Source: Phaeodactylibacter sp.
GTDB lineage: Bacteria; Bacteroidota; Bacteroidia; Chitinophagales; Saprospiraceae
Assembly: GCF_022763345.1 (NCBI RefSeq)
Contig: NZ_JALEGS010000053.1
Span: 1 to 64,000 of the forward strand
Reading direction: 5' to 3'
Length of the DNA: 64,000 nucleotides
Shown here: piece after piece, positions 60,856 through 64,000 of the stretch
Layout: every line of letters begins with the position of its first letter
Position numbering within the stretch: the first letter of the stretch is position 1
Notes under the pieces: generated by a model
Told to the model about the DNA's origin: nothing
Seen by the model: only the letters and a program-made list of their open reading frames with translations
The model's database searches: none
Position numbers and translations under genes: made by a program

Positions 60856-62070
60856 TTACTGTTTGGTGATGCGCTTTACGGTACGCTCCTGACCGATAGT
60901 CGCCTCTATGGTGTAAATGCCGGCAGGCAAAAAGTCGAGTGTCAGGTTTGGGAGGAGTTCCTTGGCCCGATAAACTTCCTGTCCCTGATTATTAAGAACC
61001 CGGATGAGGCCTTCTGTTTCATTGGTCAGCCAGTTGAGCTGCACCTGGCTGGAAAACGGATTAGGGAAAGCCTCAAACAGTTGCGGCTGAGTGGGCAGCT
61101 CCTCAGGCGTATTGCTGATTTCTTCCAGTTGATAGCGGTAGTTATCGCTAGGGGAGTAATTTAGTGTACCATTTACATTTGAGGGGCCGCCCAGCAGGTA
61201 AACCCAGCCATCAAGCAGGAAAGAGGCAGGAGCCCAGCGGGAAACGCCTGGGTGCGGCGGCAATTCCTCCCAAAGGTCCAACTCCGGGTCATAAGACCAA
61301 AATTCGCCTTCTTCCATAGAAGTATGGTCTCCTCCGTCCCCACTCAGCACATAGCCTTTGCCGTTGTAGGAAAACTGAGAGCCGGCTACGCGCCCTTCAG
61401 CGGGCAGCGTGGCCACTTCGGTCCATTCTTCTGTTGCCGGGTCATACCGGTACCATTGGTTAGAAATAAAGTTGTCGCCATGCCCAAAGCCAGTGTAGAC
61501 ATAGTCGCCCAGGCCAAATTGAAAAGGGTGGTGGCGCCTTGCACCAGGAAAGTTAGGCTTTTGACTCCAGGTATCAGTAGCCATATCGTATTCCCACCAG
61601 TCCCGTAAGTTGCCATTGGCGGAGCCGCCCATGCCTACGAATATTTTATCATTATGCGCAATGAAAGCAGGATGAATTCTGGCCTGGCAAGGGCATGGTG
61701 CCAGCTCCGTCCATTCACCGGTTTGAGGGTCGAAGACCCAAAGGTCGCGCATGTAGGATGAACCGCTAAATCCAAATCCAAAGTAGGCTTTACCGTCCCA
61801 GGTATCGCCAATGCCAAAGCCCCGGAACCCACCGGGAAAGTCATCCAGCTCTGTCCAGGTGTCGGCTTCGGGGTCGTACTGAAAGAAAATATCCAGGTAG
61901 CTGAATTCATCCGCGCCGGCAACAAGATATCCTTTACCATCCAGCGCAAAGGCATAAGAGTGGTCGGTCACCAGGTTGTTTGGTAAGGGCGCTATGGTGT
62001 CCCATTCCGACTGAGCCAACAGTAGGAAGGGCGAAATAAAAAGGGCAATAAATAAGTAGAGTGGCTTCAT
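60856..62070 (-). CDS. Kelch-repeat protein with type IX secretion C-terminal domain
   Basis: A 404-residue secreted protein with signal peptide MKPLYLFIALFISPFLLLAQ. Five or six Kelch-like blades each combine a Gly-rich strand with 'YDP...W.E...P' segments: FQYDPEADTWTELDDFPGG, VFDPQTGEWTELAPCPC, EYDMATDTWSQKPNFPG, RYDPATEEWTEVATLPAEGR and SYDPELDLWEELPPHPGVSR, which build a beta-propeller. The C-terminus (about 325-404) is a Por sorting domain (FEAFPNPFSSQVQLNWL ... LPAGIYTIEATIGQERTVKR). It is probably displayed on or released from the cell surface. The partner is unknown. Confidence 0.92.
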   Translation of the reverse strand: MKPLYLFIALFISPFLLLAQSEWDTIAPLPNNLVTDHSYAFALDGKGYLVAGADEFSYLDIFFQYDPEADTWTELDDFPGGFRGFGIGDTWDGKAYFGFGFSGSSYMRDLWVFDPQTGEWTELAPCPCQARIHPAFIAHNDKIFVGMGGSANGNLRDWWEYDMATDTWSQKPNFPGARRHHPFQFGLGDYVYTGFGHGDNFISNQWYRYDPATEEWTEVATLPAEGRVAGSQFSYNGKGYVLSGDGGDHTSMEEGEFWSYDPELDLWEELPPHPGVSRWAPASFLLDGWVYLLGGPSNVNGTLNYSPSDNYRYQLEEISNTPEELPTQPQLFEAFPNPFSSQVQLNWLTNETEGLIRVLNNQGQEVYRAKELLPNLTLDFLPAGIYTIEATIGQERTVKRITKQ

Positions 62071-62322
62071 TTTGTTGAGATGATTATTAGGTCAATTAAT
62101 GGGTGTACCTCGGAATAAGGTGTTGCTCAGGTTGGTTGTCCCGGTTGAAATCAATCAAGCGCAAAACGCAAGTTGGTAAACAAGAGACACTAAAATGCCA
62201 TTTTGGTTGAGGAAATCAAACGAAAACCTTCTGATTGGTCGGCTGTAGGTCAGGGTAAGCAGGGTACAGGCTAAATTTATTGTATCTACGCGCCGACTTT
62301 CTTATCGTAAGGGTTTAAACCT
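62071..62322. other. Intergenic region between divergent Kelch and mvaD genes
   Basis: About 250 bases with no recognised gene. Near its right end the interrupted inverted repeat TAAGGGTTTAAACCTTA (62308-62324) overlaps the mvaD -7 box and might be an operator. Confidence 0.4.
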
Positions 62323-62330
62323 TACTTTTG
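62323..62330 (+). promoter_or_regulatory. Bacteroidota -7 box upstream of mvaD
   Basis: TACTTTTG matches TAnnTTTG, 20 bases before the chosen ATG at 62351. It includes the first base of a GTG at 62330, so that upstream GTG cannot be the start. Confidence 0.55.
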
Positions 62331-62350
62331 TGAGACCCAAAACGCAACGC

Positions 62351-63442
62351 ATGTCAATGGATTATAAAAACCCAAAATTGGTACTCGAAACCGCCAAGGT
62401 TCAGCCCGGGCGTAGTGTATGGCGCAGCCCTTCCAACCTCGCCATCGTCAAGTACTGGGGCAAGCACGGGCGGCAGTTGCCCCGCAACCCTTCCATCAGT
62501 TTTACACTGGACCGGGCCTATACTGAGACGGAAGTAAGTTATGCGCCTAAAAAAGGGGCAGACCGGGGCATTGCCCTGGATTTCTACTTTGATGGAAGCC
62601 CCAATGAAGCTTTCGCCAAAAAAGTCAAAGCATTCCTGGAAAGCATCACCGAAATTTTCCCCTTTCTGAACCAGCTGGATTGGACGATACGTTCCACAAA
62701 TTCCTTTCCCCATTCTTCAGGTATTGCCTCTTCGGCATCAAGTATGAGTGCTTTGGCCCTGTGCTTGTGCACCATAGAGGATGAACTTTTCGGCACGCTC
62801 AGTGACGATGACGCCTTCCGGCAAAAAGCCTCCTTTGTCGCCCGCCTGGGCTCCGGCAGTGCCAGCCGCTCGGTATACGCAGGGCTGGCGATGTGGGGAG
62901 AAATGGGCGAAGTACCCGGGTCTTCTGACTTGTACGCCATCCCTATGGCCAATCAGGTGCATGAGGTGTTCAAGACGTACCACGATGCCATCCTGATTGT
63001 GAGCAAAGGAGAGAAATCAGTATCAAGCCGGGCCGGGCACGGCCTGATGGAAGGCAATATCTACGCCAACAACCGCTATCAGCAGGCCCGTCAGCAAATG
63101 CATGACCTGCTAAGCGCCCTCCGTACCGGCGATGAGGAACACTTTGGGCGCATCCTGGAAAGCGAGGCGCTCACCCTGCACGCCCTCATGATGGCCTCCA
63201 ATCCACCTTACATCTTGATGCAACCGCATACCATTACACTTATTAATAAGGTGCAGGCCTACCGAAAGGAAACCGGGCACCCGCTGTACTTCAGCCTGGA
63301 TGCCGGGCCCAATCTTCATTTGTTCTTCCCGGACCGAATTAAGGAAGAAGTTGAAAACTTTATCCATGCCGAATTGGTACCATACTGTGAAGACGGGCGC
63401 TGGATTGCTGACCAAGTCGGTAAAGGCCCGCTTCAGCTCTAG
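62351..63442 (+). CDS. mvaD: Diphosphomevalonate decarboxylase
   Basis: A 363-residue GHMP-superfamily enzyme making isopentenyl diphosphate from mevalonate diphosphate. The substrate loop WRSPSNLAIVKYWGKHGRQLP, the ATP loop FPHSSGIASSASSMSALAL, and RLGSGSASRSVYAGLAMW are characteristic, as is SLDAGPNLHLF near the end. It shows that this organism uses the mevalonate route for isoprenoids. I start at 62351 because the -7 box rules out the upstream GTG; 62357 is another possible ATG. The rhodanese gene follows after 25 bases. Confidence 0.93.
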   Translation: MSMDYKNPKLVLETAKVQPGRSVWRSPSNLAIVKYWGKHGRQLPRNPSISFTLDRAYTETEVSYAPKKGADRGIALDFYFDGSPNEAFAKKVKAFLESITEIFPFLNQLDWTIRSTNSFPHSSGIASSASSMSALALCLCTIEDELFGTLSDDDAFRQKASFVARLGSGSASRSVYAGLAMWGEMGEVPGSSDLYAIPMANQVHEVFKTYHDAILIVSKGEKSVSSRAGHGLMEGNIYANNRYQQARQQMHDLLSALRTGDEEHFGRILESEALTLHALMMASNPPYILMQPHTITLINKVQAYRKETGHPLYFSLDAGPNLHLFFPDRIKEEVENFIHAELVPYCEDGRWIADQVGKGPLQL

Positions 63443-63467
63443 TTTCCGTCACTTAAAAGTAAAAACC

Positions 63468-63992
63468 ATGCGTTTCCTTTCCGTTATTATTGGTGTACTC
63501 ATGCTGGGCCGCCCGGGCTGTACACAACCGCCGGAGGACCGCCCGCCAGTAGGCAATCCGAAGTTTGATGAGACGATCAGCAGCATGCTGAGCTTTACGG
63601 TCCCAACAATTGGCGTTCAGGAGGTTAGGGATATTCAGGATGAAGTTTATATCTTTGACGCTCGAAAACGGGAAGAATACGATGTGAGCCATATTGAAGG
63701 CGCCCGTTTTCTCGGCTATAAAGATTTAGACGAACAAGCACTCAACGGAGTGCCCAAAGATAGCACGGTGGTGCTGTACTGTTCTATTGGTTACCGCAGC
63801 GAGAAAGTGGCGGAACAGCTCCGGGAGCGGGGCTTTACCAAAGTTTATAATTTGTACGGCAGTATTTTCGAATGGGTCAATCAGGGATACCCCGTTGTGG
63901 ATACCACCGGCGAACAAACCAAAAAAGTCCATACCTACAATGCTAAATGGGGCAAGTGGGTGGACAAAAAGCAGGCTGAAAAAGTCTGGTAA
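63468..63992 (+). CDS. Rhodanese-like protein with N-terminal signal
   Basis: A 174-residue protein. A hydrophobic N-terminus MRFLSVIIGVLMLGRPGC may be a lipoprotein or export signal, although the lipobox GRPGC is atypical. The single rhodanese domain (about 40-140) has FDARKREEYDVSHIEGARFL and the active-site loop VVLYCSIGYRSEKVAEQL, with Cys in place for sulfur transfer. The Lys/Trp-rich tail (YNAKWGKWVDKKQAEKVW) is unusual. Probably a periplasmic sulfurtransferase or persulfide carrier. It follows mvaD closely and may share its message. The longer frame from 63300 lies inside mvaD and is not used. Confidence 0.85.
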   Translation: MRFLSVIIGVLMLGRPGCTQPPEDRPPVGNPKFDETISSMLSFTVPTIGVQEVRDIQDEVYIFDARKREEYDVSHIEGARFLGYKDLDEQALNGVPKDSTVVLYCSIGYRSEKVAEQLRERGFTKVYNLYGSIFEWVNQGYPVVDTTGEQTKKVHTYNAKWGKWVDKKQAEKVW

Positions 63993-64000
63993 TCATCATC

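Noticed and set aside
63300..63467. Upstream extension of the rhodanese frame
   Set aside because: It lies inside the end of mvaD and adds no signal or domain; the ATG at 63468 begins a plausible signal peptide.
1..64000. CRISPR arrays, tRNA or rRNA genes, intact insertion sequences
   Set aside because: No regularly spaced repeats, cloverleaf-like sequences, rRNA signatures or transposase genes were seen on either strand.

Overview
The window reads as chromosomal DNA of a marine-type Bacteroidota, most like the Saprospiria (Lewinella / Phaeodactylibacter-like). The reasons are moderate GC, TAnnTTTG -7 promoter boxes ahead of many genes, two secreted proteins with type IX (Por) C-terminal sorting domains, a TonB-dependent receptor paired with a DUF4249 lipoprotein, DUF4175, a fused ThrA followed by ThrB and ThrC, and mevalonate-pathway MvaD. 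Taxonomy is inferred; no rRNA or tRNA gene was seen.

Layout. 0-2 kb: remnant of an AAA-ATPase-like/PD-(D/E)XK gene, then dapD-pth. 2-7.1 kb: RNA-repair locus, a WYL regulator divergent from hen1 and pnkp. 7.1-11.2 kb: trhP-type U32 protein with a ferredoxin (minus), then lptC, a CNNM/CorC membrane protein and a DUF2461 protein (plus). 11.3-18.7 kb: signalling block, a two-receiver response regulator and three tandem paralogous PAS histidine kinases, the first broken at a C7 tract. 18.7-22.1 kb: ECF sigma factor, likely membrane anti-sigma factor and three envelope proteins. 22.3-29.7 kb: DUF481 protein, a PAS/GAF kinase, mazG-dtd, a large FG-GAP secreted protein and an HMCES/YedK protein.

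29.8-30.35 kb is a gene-free stretch with about nine DnaA-box-like nonamers (one exact TTATCCACA) ending in an AT-rich tract, a strong oriC candidate. Two parS-like 16-mers lie at 53.7 kb (inside thrC) and 56.55 kb (intergenic, perfect). Together they suggest the window is origin-proximal.

30.4-43.3 kb: ctaA, an XRE regulator, yqeY, rsmA, pdxA, TonB receptor plus DUF4249 lipoprotein, an OmpA lipoprotein, an alpha/beta hydrolase and an M1 aminopeptidase. 43.5-49.2 kb: DUF4175 protein, RsbW-like ATPase, ybeY and an MFS transporter. 49.4-56.5 kb: thrA-thrB-thrC, then bioF with a ketosynthase. 56.6-64 kb: second M1 peptidase, a PepSY-like lipoprotein with a poly-Asp linker, a Kelch/T9SS protein, mvaD and a rhodanese protein. 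No CRISPR array, intact insertion sequence or prophage was seen.
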